Origin: CAMFLJ01 sp963702555
GTDB lineage: Bacteria > Actinomycetota > Acidimicrobiia > Acidimicrobiales > Acidimicrobilacustridaceae
DNA: 64,000 nucleotides
Direction of reading: 5' to 3'
Assembly (NCBI GenBank): GCA_963702555.1
Contig: CAVPCW010000010.1
Span: forward strand, 434,001 to 498,000
The notes beneath the pieces are model-generated. The model was not told the DNA's origin, made no database searches, and saw only the letters and a list, made by a program, of their open reading frames with translations. Both the position numbers and the translations under genes were made by a program. Shown here one piece after another: positions 1 through 8,466 of the stretch (position 1 is its first letter; every line of letters starts with the position of its first letter).

Positions 1-462
1 ACCGTGCTCGGCGGTGGCGACGCCGAGGTGGTCGAGCGGCTGCGGCCGGCGGTCGAGCCGGCGCTGGGCCGCCTGGTGCACGCCGGCCCCCTGGGCGCCG
101 GCTCCACCCTGAAGCTCGCCCACAACGTGATGGTGTACCTGGGCTACCTGGCCGTGGTGGAGGCCCTCGAGCTCGGACGCGCCGCCGGGGTGGCCGACGG
201 CCTGGTCAAGGAGGTCACCCTCGCCTCCGAGACGCTGTCGCCGCAGTCCGAGGTCTTCCTCGACATCTACGAGCGTCGTCGCCTCGACCCGGGGGCTCCC
301 GCCGAGCAGGCGGTGTTCGCCACCTACGCCGCCCTCTCCGACAAGGACCTGCGCCATGCCGTCGAGGTGGCGGCGGCCCACGGCCTCGACCTCCCCGGGG
401 CCCGCCTGGCCTCCACCATGGGCGCGCAGTTCTACCGGGTCGACCCCACGGTCGCGGGCTGA
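1..462 (+). CDS. 3-hydroxyisobutyrate dehydrogenase-family C-terminal part (partial)
   Basis: Only the C-terminal ~153 residues lie in the window; the gene begins upstream. The segment GAGSTLKLAHNVM is the conserved helix of the beta-hydroxyacid dehydrogenase C-terminal domain, where the Lys followed by an Asn acts at the active site. It is followed by a helical stretch (VEALELGRAAGV) typical of this all-alpha domain. The family oxidises beta-hydroxyacids (3-hydroxyisobutyrate, tartronate semialdehyde, glyoxylate and others) with NAD(P). The N-terminal Rossmann domain is missing, so cofactor and substrate cannot be judged. It ends 12 bases before the next gene, probably in one transcript. Confidence 0.85.
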   Translation, partial: TVLGGGDAEVVERLRPAVEPALGRLVHAGPLGAGSTLKLAHNVMVYLGYLAVVEALELGRAAGVADGLVKEVTLASETLSPQSEVFLDIYERRRLDPGAPAEQAVFATYAALSDKDLRHAVEVAAAHGLDLPGARLASTMGAQFYRVDPTVAG

Positions 463-474
463 GCGGGGAGAACC

Positions 475-915
475 ATGACCGACGCCGTCGCCCTGCCACC
501 GCAGGCCCTGGCCCTGTTCGAGGACAAGCCCGTCGCCTTCGTCACCACGATGCGACCCGACGGCCACATGTCGACCAACCCCATGGCCGTGCTCCTGGGC
601 GACGACGGCGTGATCCGCCTCAGCACCGTCACGACCCGCCGCAAGGTCCGCAATCTCCTGGCCGACGACCGGGTCACGGTCTGCGTGGTGGCGCCGGGCA
701 ACCTCAACCGGTACGTCGAGATCCGGGGCCGGGCGGTGCTCGACCCCGACCCCGACCGGGAGTTCATCGACTCCATCGCCCAGCGGTACATGGGCGTCGA
801 CCGGTACCCGTTCGACGCCGACGGCGACGAGCGGGTCACCATCACCGTGGTGCCCGAGCAGGTCTCGTGCCCGGCGATCCCGCTGGCCGACGACCCGCCC
901 TTCGAGAAGCCCTAG
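475..915 (+). CDS. PPOX-class (F420/FMN split-barrel) oxidoreductase
   Basis: 146-residue protein of the pyridoxamine-5'-phosphate-oxidase-like split-barrel fold. Family signatures are the N-terminal strand pair VAFVTTMRPDG followed by STNPMAVLLGDDG, the STVTTRRKVRNLLADDRV segment that contacts the cofactor phosphate, and YVEIRGRAVL. In actinobacteria this length and pattern usually belong to F420-dependent reductases or haem-degrading relatives; the substrate is unknown. The ATG at 475 follows a purine-rich GGGGAGAACC. It sits 12 bases after the dehydrogenase. Confidence 0.85.
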   Translation: MTDAVALPPQALALFEDKPVAFVTTMRPDGHMSTNPMAVLLGDDGVIRLSTVTTRRKVRNLLADDRVTVCVVAPGNLNRYVEIRGRAVLDPDPDREFIDSIAQRYMGVDRYPFDADGDERVTITVVPEQVSCPAIPLADDPPFEKP

Positions 916-964
916 CCGCCCCGGCTCGACCTTCTGGCGGTCGGTCGCCGTACCCTCTGCGGCC

Positions 965-1543
965 ATGGCGGGTGTCCACGAGAGGGCCGAGCGGTTGCAG
1001 ATCGAGTCGCTCGAGCAGTGGAGCGAGTGGCTGGAGGCCAACCACGAGCGACCCGACGGAGTCTGGCTGGTGACGTTCAAGAAGGGCTCGTCGCGCCCGA
1101 AGGTCGACTACGTCGCCCTGGTGGAGGAGGCGTTGTCGTTCGGGTGGATCGACGGCACCGCCCGAACGGTGGACGACGAGCGGTCGATGATCTGGCTCGC
1201 CCCTCGCCGCAAGGGAAGCGTGTGGGCGGCCTCGAACCGCGAGCGTGTGGCCCGGCTCGAGCTCGAGGGGCGGATGCGCCCGGCCGGACGGGCGGTCGTC
1301 GAGCGGGCACAGGAGGACGGGTCGTGGTCCGTCCTGATCCCGGCCGAACGGGGCGAGGTCCCCGACGACCTCGCTGCGGCGTTCGCGTCGTCCCCGGGGT
1401 CGCGGGAGACCTGGGACGGGTTCCCGCCGTCGGTGAGGCTCCAGGCCCTGTCGTCGATCTTCATGGCGAAGCGGCCCGAGACACGGGCGCGGCGAGTGGC
1501 GTTCGTCGCTGCCCGCACCGCAACCGGCGAGCGGCCGATTTGA
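965..1543 (+). CDS. YdeI/OmpD-associated (DUF1905-like) family protein
   Basis: 192 residues. Family hallmarks are SLEQWSEWLEANHERPDGVWL at the N-terminus, the FGWIDGTARTVD motif (the usual form is WIDG...), LAPRRKGSVWAASNRERV, and a C-terminal helical part with PEDL/F-like spacing ending in the RRVAFVAARTATGERPI tail. These proteins are small soluble stress-related proteins, some linked to bacteriocin protection; no enzymatic reaction is established. The ATG at 965 is the first start in frame, 49 bases after the PPOX gene. Confidence 0.8.
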   Translation: MAGVHERAERLQIESLEQWSEWLEANHERPDGVWLVTFKKGSSRPKVDYVALVEEALSFGWIDGTARTVDDERSMIWLAPRRKGSVWAASNRERVARLELEGRMRPAGRAVVERAQEDGSWSVLIPAERGEVPDDLAAAFASSPGSRETWDGFPPSVRLQALSSIFMAKRPETRARRVAFVAARTATGERPI

Positions 1544-1613
1544 TGCGATCCGTGATGTGCGGCCTGCGAGAACCGGCCACAGGATGACCGGTTCGGAGGC
1601 GGATCCTGACGCC

Positions 1614-2137
1614 ATGACGACGATCGAGGAGACCACCGTGGACACCGAACGAGCCGACCTGCTGGCCGCACTGGGCAAGCACCGGCACTTCCTCACCGGG
1701 ACGATGAAGGGCGTTCCGACGCCGACGCCGGGCGGCGCACCACCGTCAGCGAGCTGTGCCTCGGCGGCATCGTCAAGCACGTCACCCAGACCGAGCAGAT
1801 GTGGTGCGGCTTCGTCGAGCAGGGCGCCTCGGCGTTCCCGCAGTGGGACGACCCCGACGCCTTCCAGGCCCGAATCGACTCCTTCGTGATGCTTCCCGGC
1901 GACACGGTGGCGTCGGTGCTCGACGCCTACGCCGACGCGGCGGCCCGCACCGATGCGCTGGTCGTCGAGCTCCCGTCGCTCGACGCCACCCAGGCCCTGC
2001 CCGAGGCGCCGTGGTTCGAGAAGGGGGAGTGGACGGCCCGGCGGGTGTTCCTCCACCTGCTGGCCGAGCTCTCGCACCACGCCGGCCACGCCGACATCGT
2101 CCGGGAGGCGATCGACGGCCACAAGACCATGGGCTGA
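1614..2137 (+). CDS. DinB-family protein (frameshifted near 1714)
   Basis: The N-terminal part (1614 to about 1712, DTERADLLAALGKHRHFLTG) and the C-terminal part (about 1715 to 2137, RRTTVSELCLGGIVKHV then HLLAELSHHAGHADIVREAI) lie in two different frames and together make one DUF664/DinB protein of about 174 residues. His in KHV and the HxxxHAGHAD segment are the usual metal-site histidines. The shift equals one missing base near 1714. DinB-superfamily four-helix proteins act as metal-dependent thiol transferases or are of unknown role. Either a sequencing indel or a broken gene; the intact motifs favour the former. Confidence 0.75.
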
Positions 2138-2175
2138 GCAGGGGTCGCCCGGCCGCCGTCCACCAGACTGGGGGA

Positions 2176-2373
2176 GTGGACCCCCGTGCCGATCGTGAGC
2201 TGTCGCCCGAGGTCGTGGCCGCCCACGACCACGCGGTGCGGGCGGGCCGGGACTGGTACCCCGACCCGGCGACGGGCTACATGGTGCTGACCGCGGAGTT
2301 CCTGGCGGCCAGGGGCGAGTGCTGCAGCTCGGGCTGTCGCCACTGCCCCTACCCGCTCGCCGACGACGCCTGA
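2176..2373 (+). CDS. DUF5522-like cysteine-rich small protein
   Basis: 65 residues from a GTG at 2176. The core GYMVLTAEFLAARGECC followed by SSGCRHCPYP is the conserved Cys-rich signature of small DUF5522 proteins, which are usually found as tiny stand-alone genes. The CC-x3-C-x2-C pattern suggests metal or Fe-S binding. The preceding WYPDP segment is also typical. It directly follows the DinB gene (38 bases). The start is uncertain because the GGGGAG purine run abuts the GTG. Confidence 0.7.
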   Translation: MDPRADRELSPEVVAAHDHAVRAGRDWYPDPATGYMVLTAEFLAARGECCSSGCRHCPYPLADDA

Positions 2374-2430
2374 CGGCGGACGGGCCACGCCCCGGATCGG
2401 CTGTCACACCCCCTGAATAGGGTTGGGTAC

Positions 2431-3790
2431 ATGAGTTCGGGGCGCAGTGTCGAGGGTGTGGCGGGTGGTGATGCCGTGGGTCGTGGGTTGGCCGTGGGTG
2501 TCGCGGTTCGGCCGTTGCTCGACGTGCTCGGGGTTCAGGGGTTCGTCGAGGCGGCCGATCCGGGTCAGGTGCCGGCTCGTGATGCGGTCGATCTGGTGCG
2601 GGTGTTGGATCGGATCGGGCGGGTGGCTGATGCGGCGAAGGCGGCGGCCGCGGGTCGGGTGGCGGAGTCGTCGTTGTGGTCGAAGGCGGGTCATCGTTCG
2701 CCGGCGCACTGGGTGGCCAAGGAGACGGGCATCGGTGTCGGTGAGGCGATCAAGCTGCTGGAGACGGCGGAGGTCGTGGCGGCGGCGCCGGTGGTGGCTG
2801 AGGCGCTTGTCGAGTGGTGTGGTGTCGCCTCGTCAGGCGCGGGCCGCGGCTCGGGCCGAGAAGGCGCAGCCGGGTGCGGGTGAGCGGCTGGTGGCGAAGG
2901 CGGGGTCGGTGTCGGTCACCGAGTTGGAGAACGACGCCAACCGGATCGTGGCCGCCGCATCGAGCGAAACCCCCGAGGCGAAGGCCGAGCGGCATCGCAA
3001 GGCCCGGCAGGTGTTCCACGGGGTCGATGCCGATGGCATGGGCTGGGGTCGCTGGCGGGCTCCGATCGCGGAGCACACCCGGTTGATCGCCCAGCTCGAG
3101 GCCGAGCAGCAGAGGGTGTTCGCCGAGGCTCGGGCCCGGGGTGATCGTGAGCCGATGGAGGCCTACGCGGCCGACGCGTTCTTCCGGATCATCGACCGCG
3201 CCGCCCGCAAGACCCCTGCCGCCGCGGCCGTTGCGCCAGCCGAGGACCCTGTCGAGGACTGGTCGTTCGCCAAGATGATCGTGCGGGTCGACCTCGCCGC
3301 CCTCGACCGTGGTTCCGGTGGCGTCGGGTGAGGTGTGCGAGATCGCCGGGCGAGGGCCCGATCCCGGTCGCGGATGCGTGGCGGATGATCGACGGCGACG
3401 CCTTCGTCGCCGCGGTGGCCACGAAGGGCACCGAGATCGACAAGGTGATCCACCTCGGCCGAAAGCCCACGGTGCTGCAGCGCACCGCCCTCGAATGGTT
3501 CTCCGCCGGTGAGTGCTCCACTGAAGGGTGCACCGAACCCGCGCCGGATCGAGATCGACCACGTCGCCGACTGGGCCGACACGAAGATCACCCGGCTGCC
3601 CGACCTGGCGAGCCCGTGCGGTCACTGTCACGACCTCAAGACCCACCGGGGCTACACCTTCGGCCCCCGCCTCCCCTCGGGGAAACGCCGGCTCATCCCA
3701 CCCGAGGGCGCCGACCCGCCAGGTGAGGGCCCCATCGGTTGGGCCGACCCCGGCGACAGCGAGCAGCGCGGCCTCTTCGACACCAGCTGA
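2431..3790 (+). pseudogene. DUF222/13E12-repeat HNH endonuclease, four frameshifts
   Basis: A full-length 13E12 (DUF222) protein of about 450 residues can be read if one base is removed near 2809, 3311, 3352 and 3530. Segment 1 is the N-terminal DUF222 helix bundle (KAGHRSPAHWVAKETG). Segment 2 has SPRQARAAARAEKAQPGA and the RKARQVFHGVDADGMG motif. Segment 3 carries VADAWRMIDGDAF and LEWFSAGECSTEGC. Segment 4 has the HNH core IEIDHVADWA then CGHCHDLKTHRGYTFGP. These genes are multicopy in actinobacteria and often linked to mobile DNA. All four shifts have the same sign, so assembly error in a repeated gene family is as likely as true decay. Confidence 0.8.
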
Positions 3791-3801
3791 CCTCGGTCCG
3801 G

Positions 3802-4457
3802 TCAGCCGGCGGCGTCGATCCCGGCGGCCAGGGCCGTGGCCTGGGCCTCGGTGAACGGCTCACCCGTGATCTGGATCTGGTCGGCCTGGAACGCTCGGCT
3901 GCAGGATCGTGGGCGCCGAGATCACCACGCCGTCGACCACGATGGCGAGCTGCCCCGTGGGGCACGTCTCGTCGCTGCGCGTTGCAGTGGGCCGCGGCGG
4001 CGTTGAACAGGTCGATGCCGGTCGGCCCCTGCCTGAACACCGGGTTCACGACCCACTCGCCCGTGCCCGGGGAGTCGACGGCCCGGGCCGACTCGATCGC
4101 CGCGCCGTCGAGCAGTGAGGGCCCGAGCCCGTAGAGGACGTCGATCACGCCGTCGGCGCAGCCCGGCGACACGACGATCTCGCTGGGGACGGGCACCGGC
4201 AGGTCGGTCGGGCACGGGTTGTCGGCGATCGATGCCGCGGTGGTGCTCAGCACCGGCCGCAACTGGAGGTCGACCGGGGCCGCGGCAACGGTGCTCGTGG
4301 GGGCCACCGCGCAGGCCGCGCCGCCATCGCAGTTCTCCCGGGCCCTCTCGTCGTTCGCGTCGCCACAGGCCGTCAGGCCCCAGGCGAGCGCGGCCAGGAT
4401 CAGCGCGCCCGCACCGACGCGTCGAAGCCCGCCCCACCCCCGCGATCGTTCCGCCAT
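3802..4457 (-). CDS. Lipoprotein with SecD-type (SecDF P1 head) domain, two frameshifts
   Basis: The ATG at 4457 gives a signal peptide ending in LTACGD (lipobox Cys near residue 30), so it is probably anchored on the outer face of the membrane. The body matches the periplasmic P1/head region of SecD: LLDGAAIESARAV, GEWVVNPVF, GIDLFNAAAAHC, then CPTGQLAIVVDGVVISAPT and FQADQIQITGEPFTEAQATALA. Reading the last two segments needs removal of one base near 3968 and one near 3892. There are no SecD transmembrane helices, so this is a free-standing head domain and not a translocase subunit. Length ~217 residues. The role is unknown. Confidence 0.7.
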
Positions 4458-4503
4458 CCCCGGCACCCTACGCGTGAGCGCTGGCCCGACGAGGCAGGGC
4501 GTC

Positions 4504-4603
4504 ACCGATTCGGTTGTCCAGCGCCTCGTGACCGAGCGGCCTCCCGTCTGTGGAGGCGGGACGCAACCGATTCGGTGGTCCGCTGCCTCGCGGCGAGAGG
4601 CAG
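4504..4603. repeat. Imperfect 25-bp direct repeat with two hairpins
   Basis: ACCGATTCGGT begins copies at 4504-4528 and 4566-4590, with 21 of 25 positions identical. Between them lies the stem GCCTCC/GGAGGC. After copy 2 lies the stem CTGCCTC (4583-4589)/GAGGCAG (4597-4603). It sits between the lipoprotein start (4457) and the convergently read end of the PlsC gene (4626), and could be a terminator for the latter or a small intergenic repeat. Confidence 0.5.
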
Positions 4604-4625
4604 GTGGTCCGGGTGAAGGGCTGAG

Positions 4626-5628
4626 CTAGAGCTCGGGCCAGGTGCGCTTGGGGCGGCGGCGGCCGGCCTTGCGGTCGCCGAGGGCCCAGGTGCGTCGCCA
4701 CGCGCCGTCGTCGGGCCCCTGCAGCGACGGCGTCTCGCCTGCGGCGGCACGGCGCTTGGCCTGCCACCAGTCGGAGGAGGCCTCGTCGGCCAGCCCGGCG
4801 ACGGCGAGCTCGATGCGGGCGGCCAGCTTGCGGGAGTCCTCGCCCTCGAGGGGCATCAGCGGCGTGCCGAAGGTGACGGTGGTGGGGGAGGGCCGGGGCA
4901 CGTTCTTGCCCTTGCGCAGCACCCGGCCGGTGCCCTCGACGTGCACGGGCACGACCGGCACCTCGCAGCGCAGCGACAGGTAGGCGGCGCCGCCGCGGAA
5001 GGCCTGGCCCCACCCGTCGGGGGAGCGCCCGCCCTCGGGGAAGATCAGCATGCTCCAGCCGTCGTCGAGCAGCTCGGCGGCCTGGTCGGCGGAGTTGCGG
5101 GTGACCTTGGTGCGCTCGATCGGGATGGCGCCGATGACCAGAGCCGAGAGCGTGGACGTGACCCGGTTGCCGAAGAAGTAGTCGGCGGCCGCACCGATGA
5201 AGAGGTGGTGGCGCCACGGCTCGGGGATGACCGAGAGCATCAGCGGCGTGTCGACGTGGCTGTGGTGGTTGGCGGCGAACACGACCGGTCGGCCGTCGAG
5301 GTCCTCGAGGCGGTCGAGGCCCTTCACCGTCGGCGTCGGCCAGCAGGTCCATCGCCGGCTTCACCACACCCTCGACGAGCAGCACCCTGGCGGCGCGCGC
5401 CGGGTAGGAGCGGGCCCAGTCGGTGTCGTAGTTGGCGCCGACCTTGCTCTCGACCGGCAGCGGCTCGACCCCGCCGGGCAGGGTGGGGGCGCGCAGCACC
5501 GACGGCGTGAGGCGCCGGGCCACCGCGGAGCCACCGGCCCTGGCGGCGGACGCGGCCACGCTGCGGTTCACCGGCAGGCTCTTGATCAGCTCGGTGGCCT
5601 GCTTCTTGGTGATGGGGATGCGGCTCAT
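4626..5628 (-). CDS. PlsC-type 1-acyl-glycerol-phosphate acyltransferase (frameshifted at ~5328)
   Basis: Acyl-CoA-dependent lysophospholipid acyltransferase of the PlsC/LPLAT family. The composite ~333-residue protein has the catalytic NHHSHVDT (HX4D box, about residue 120), the substrate-binding IPIERTK, and the FPEGGRSPDG motif, followed by PVVPVHVEGTGRVL. The N-terminal 100 residues (starting SRIPITKKQATELIK) are in another frame; removing one G at 5327-5328 joins them (DADVKGLDRL). It is the last gene of a minus-strand operon with the LarA-like, alcohol dehydrogenase and acyl reductase genes, which suggests it esterifies a product of that pathway. The substrate is inferred only. Confidence 0.85.
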
Positions 5629-5653
5629 GGCGCTCGTTCCGGTCCCGGGGCGA

Positions 5654-7250
5654 TCAGGTGACGTCGGCCATCAGGATCGGCGGGTTGTGGATGTGGGTGA
5701 TCGTGGCGTCACGGCCGACCACGTCGCTCGCCATCTCCAGCGCGTCCTGCAGCGTGGAGGCCGGCTTGAAGCCGAGCCGCCGCACGGCCCGCACGTCGCC
5801 GCCGACGATGATGACCTGGCCCAGGTGCTGCATGGCGTGCGAGCACCAGTACCACATGTAGAACGGGTGGACGCCGTGGTAGGCGTAGCTCGTGCGGTAC
5901 AGGTGGCGGTACCACTCGTCCTCGGCGAACGACTTCTCGAACTCCGCCTCGATGCGGATCGGGTCGGTGGTCTCGGAGAGCACCTGCTCGAAGAAGTCGA
6001 TGTAGCTGGGGTGGTGCACCGGGTGGAACTCCCACGGCGTGGGGTGGCTCATGATGAGCACGCCGCCCTCGCGCACCGGCGGCTTGCCGCGGTAGAGGTT
6101 GAAGAAGTAGCCGAGCCCGAGGCAGGCCACGAGGATCGGGTTCAGGATCGAGTTGACGTTGTACGGGCTGATGTACGGCAGCCCCATCGTCATGATGTCG
6201 GTCTGGCCCTCGACCGGCACCAGGTGCTGCTTGTAGACGTTCTCGGTGGTGATCTTGTGCACGGCCTCGACCTCGCCGGCCTGCACCGAGGTCATGGCGT
6301 GCGGGGCCTGCCAGCTCTGGAAGATCGACCGCTTGGTGCGGGCGGGCATCCGGTCGAGGGCGCCCTTCATGCCGAGGAACGACAGCCGGTCGCCGAGGTT
6401 CCACTCCCACTCGCGCTTCTGCAGCACGCTCATGGGGCCCTCGGTGCCGAAGACGTTGTTGTTCATCGTCGTCTCGATCTGGAAGACCTTGACGCCGGAG
6501 TCCTTGAGCACCTTGCCCATGCGCCAGTTGGCCGAGTGCAGCTCGGAGGCGTGCTGGTCCATGAACGACTTGGAGTGCCGCATGGTGTGCACGTTGTGGT
6601 GGTGGCGCAGCGACTTGTAGCTGGCCAGGCCGGTGGCGGTGGACTTCCAGCCGCCGTCCATGGAGACCAGGTTGATGTTGACGTAGACGATGAGGTCGCT
6701 CTCGGCGGCCCGCTTGTTGATCTCGACCTCCTCGCCCTTCTCGGTGGTGCCGATGAAGAGGAGGTTGTCGGGGTCCTCGGCGTCGTGGTTCACGAGCCGG
6801 CCGTGGGGGGCGAAGGCGTCGTAGACGCGGTCGCCGACGGCGTGGCGCAGCTCGGCCTCGGTCATGCGGCGGTGCAGGGCGAGGGCGGCGATGAGCTGCA
6901 CGTCGTCGACACCGGCGTCGGCGGCCAGGTCGAGGACGGCCTCGATGACGCGCTGGCGGATGTCGGGCCGCTTCATCGGGGGCAGCGGCAGCGAGATGTC
7001 GTCGAAGGCGATGGTGAGCTTCATGCCCGGCGTCAGCAGGGCGGTGAGGGGATCGCTGTCGCCGATGCGGGTTCACCAGCGCGTCGCGGATGGCCTGGTC
7101 GGGGTTCTTCAGCGCCTCGATGGGCTCGGCCGGGTAGATCACCCGGCTGCGGCCGGCGGGGAGGCGCTCGAGGCGGAACCCCTCGCCATGGTGGAAGAGG
7201 ATCGGCGGCGTCGACCGATCGACGTCGAGCACGAAGCCTGGTCTAGGCAC
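5654..7250 (-). CDS. LarA-like (DUF2088) racemase-domain protein, frameshifted at ~7067
   Basis: Nickel-pincer lactate racemase family (LarA N-terminal domain). After the shift come FDDISLPLPPM, the AALALHRRMTEAELRHAVG motif (matches the HR...T-E...G signature) and a His-rich stretch RHHHNVHTMRHS. The first ~60 residues (VLDVDRSTPPILFHHGEG) are in a second frame, joined by removing one C at 7067 (NPIGDSDPL). At ~531 residues it is about 100 longer than typical LarA, with an aromatic-rich C-terminal extension (YRHLYRTSYAYHGVHPFYMW). The GTG start overlaps the stop of the dehydrogenase gene. LarA members racemise or epimerise 2-hydroxyacids; the substrate here may be a lipid-linked hydroxyacid, by context only. 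Confidence 0.75.
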
Positions 7251-8466
7251 GGTTCCGTTCCTTCTCGTTGCGGAGGTCGAAGGCGATGCGCACCGCGCCC
7301 CGCACACCGGCGTTGGCGGCGTGGGCGATGGCGTCCTCGTAGCGGGACAGGGGATAGGTGGCGCTGACCAGCCGGCCGAGGTCGGCGGCGGCCACCAGCT
7401 CGAAGGCGAGGTCGAAGGTGCGGCGGCGCTCGCCCGAGGGCAGCGTCTCGGTGCCGTAGGCGTAGGCGCCGGCGAGGGTGATCTCGCGCTGCCACAGCCC
7501 GGTGAGGTCGACGTGCACGTGGCCGGGCATCCCGACCATGGTGATGCGGCCCTTGGGGCGCACCATGGCGAGCCCCTGGGTGAGGCTGGCCTCGCTGCCG
7601 ACGCAGTCGATGACGTGGTCGGCGCCGCCGGTGAGGCGGACGATGTCGCCGTCGCCGAGGGCGAGGCTGCCGGAGGCGCGGCGCACGGCCCGGGTGACCT
7701 CACCCGGCTCGACGACGGTGTCGGCGCCGAGAGCCTTGGCCAGGGCCCGTTGCTGCGGGTGCTTGGCCACGGCGAGGATCGTGCAGTCGCGGCCGTAGCG
7801 GCGCAGAGCGGCGATGGTGAGCAGCCCGAGGGCGCCGGAGCCGAGCACGACGACGAGCTCGCCGGCCTGCACGTCGGCGGCCAGCGCGCCGTGCACCGCG
7901 CAGGCGGTGGGCTCGACCATGACCGCCGCTTCGTCGGACCAGTCGGCGGGCACCGCGTGGAGCTGGGAGGTGTGGGCCACCATGCGGGTGGACCATCCGC
8001 CGCCGGTGTCGCAGCAGAAGCCGGTCTGGAGGCCGGGCTCGATGGCGCCGAAGGCGATGCGCTCGCAGTTGCCGAGGTCGCCCCGGGCGCACGCGGCGCA
8101 GACGGGGTCGATGCCGCGGGTGACGCAGCCGAGCACCGGCTCGACGACCACGCGCCCGGCGGGCAGGGCGGTGGTGGCCGCGGCCTCGGGGAGGTCGGCG
8201 ACGACCTCGTGGCCGGGCACGAACGGGAACGACACGATCTGCTCGAAGTAGCGCGAGCTGTGGCCGTCGATCGTGGAGAGGTCGGACCCGCAGATGCCCG
8301 AGAGGCGGGGCAGGATCTCGACCCAGTCGGGGCCGGGCAGCGAGGGCGGGTCGATGGAGCGCAGGCGCAGCGGGCCGACCTTGGCGCCCGCGCCGCCGGC
8401 GATGCGCCCGGCGATGGTGGCGGCCGCGAAGCGGGGCACGTTGCGCTCGAAGCGCAGGGCCTTCAT
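7243..8466 (-). CDS. Zinc-dependent alcohol dehydrogenase (MDR family)
   Basis: 407-residue medium-chain dehydrogenase. Catalytic zinc ligands are visible in ICGSD and PGHE; the structural zinc lobe is present as CAACARGDLGNC after a more distant Cys (GCVTRGIDPVC). The Rossmann fold GSGALGLLTIAALRRYG is followed by DHVIDCVGSE. It converts an alcohol to an aldehyde or the reverse with NAD(P). Its ATG overlaps the stop of the acyl reductase gene by ATGA, and its stop overlaps the GTG of the LarA-like gene, so translation of the three is coupled. An aldehyde or alcohol formed by the reductase is the likely substrate. Confidence 0.9.
   Translation of the reverse strand: MKALRFERNVPRFAAATIAGRIAGGAGAKVGPLRLRSIDPPSLPGPDWVEILPRLSGICGSDLSTIDGHSSRYFEQIVSFPFVPGHEVVADLPEAAATTALPAGRVVVEPVLGCVTRGIDPVCAACARGDLGNCERIAFGAIEPGLQTGFCCDTGGGWSTRMVAHTSQLHAVPADWSDEAAVMVEPTACAVHGALAADVQAGELVVVLGSGALGLLTIAALRRYGRDCTILAVAKHPQQRALAKALGADTVVEPGEVTRAVRRASGSLALGDGDIVRLTGGADHVIDCVGSEASLTQGLAMVRPKGRITMVGMPGHVHVDLTGLWQREITLAGAYAYGTETLPSGERRRTFDLAFELVAAADLGRLVSATYPLSRYEDAIAHAANAGVRGAVRIAFDLRNEKERNRA

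Noticed and set aside
842..2407. Long minus-strand open frames opposite the first genes and many similar shadows
   Set aside because: Low-complexity Arg/Gly/Pro translations caused by high GC; the opposite-strand genes show real domain motifs.
5432..7246. 604-residue plus-strand open frame over the LarA-like gene
   Set aside because: Val/His/Glu-rich antisense artefact without domains; the minus-strand gene is conserved.
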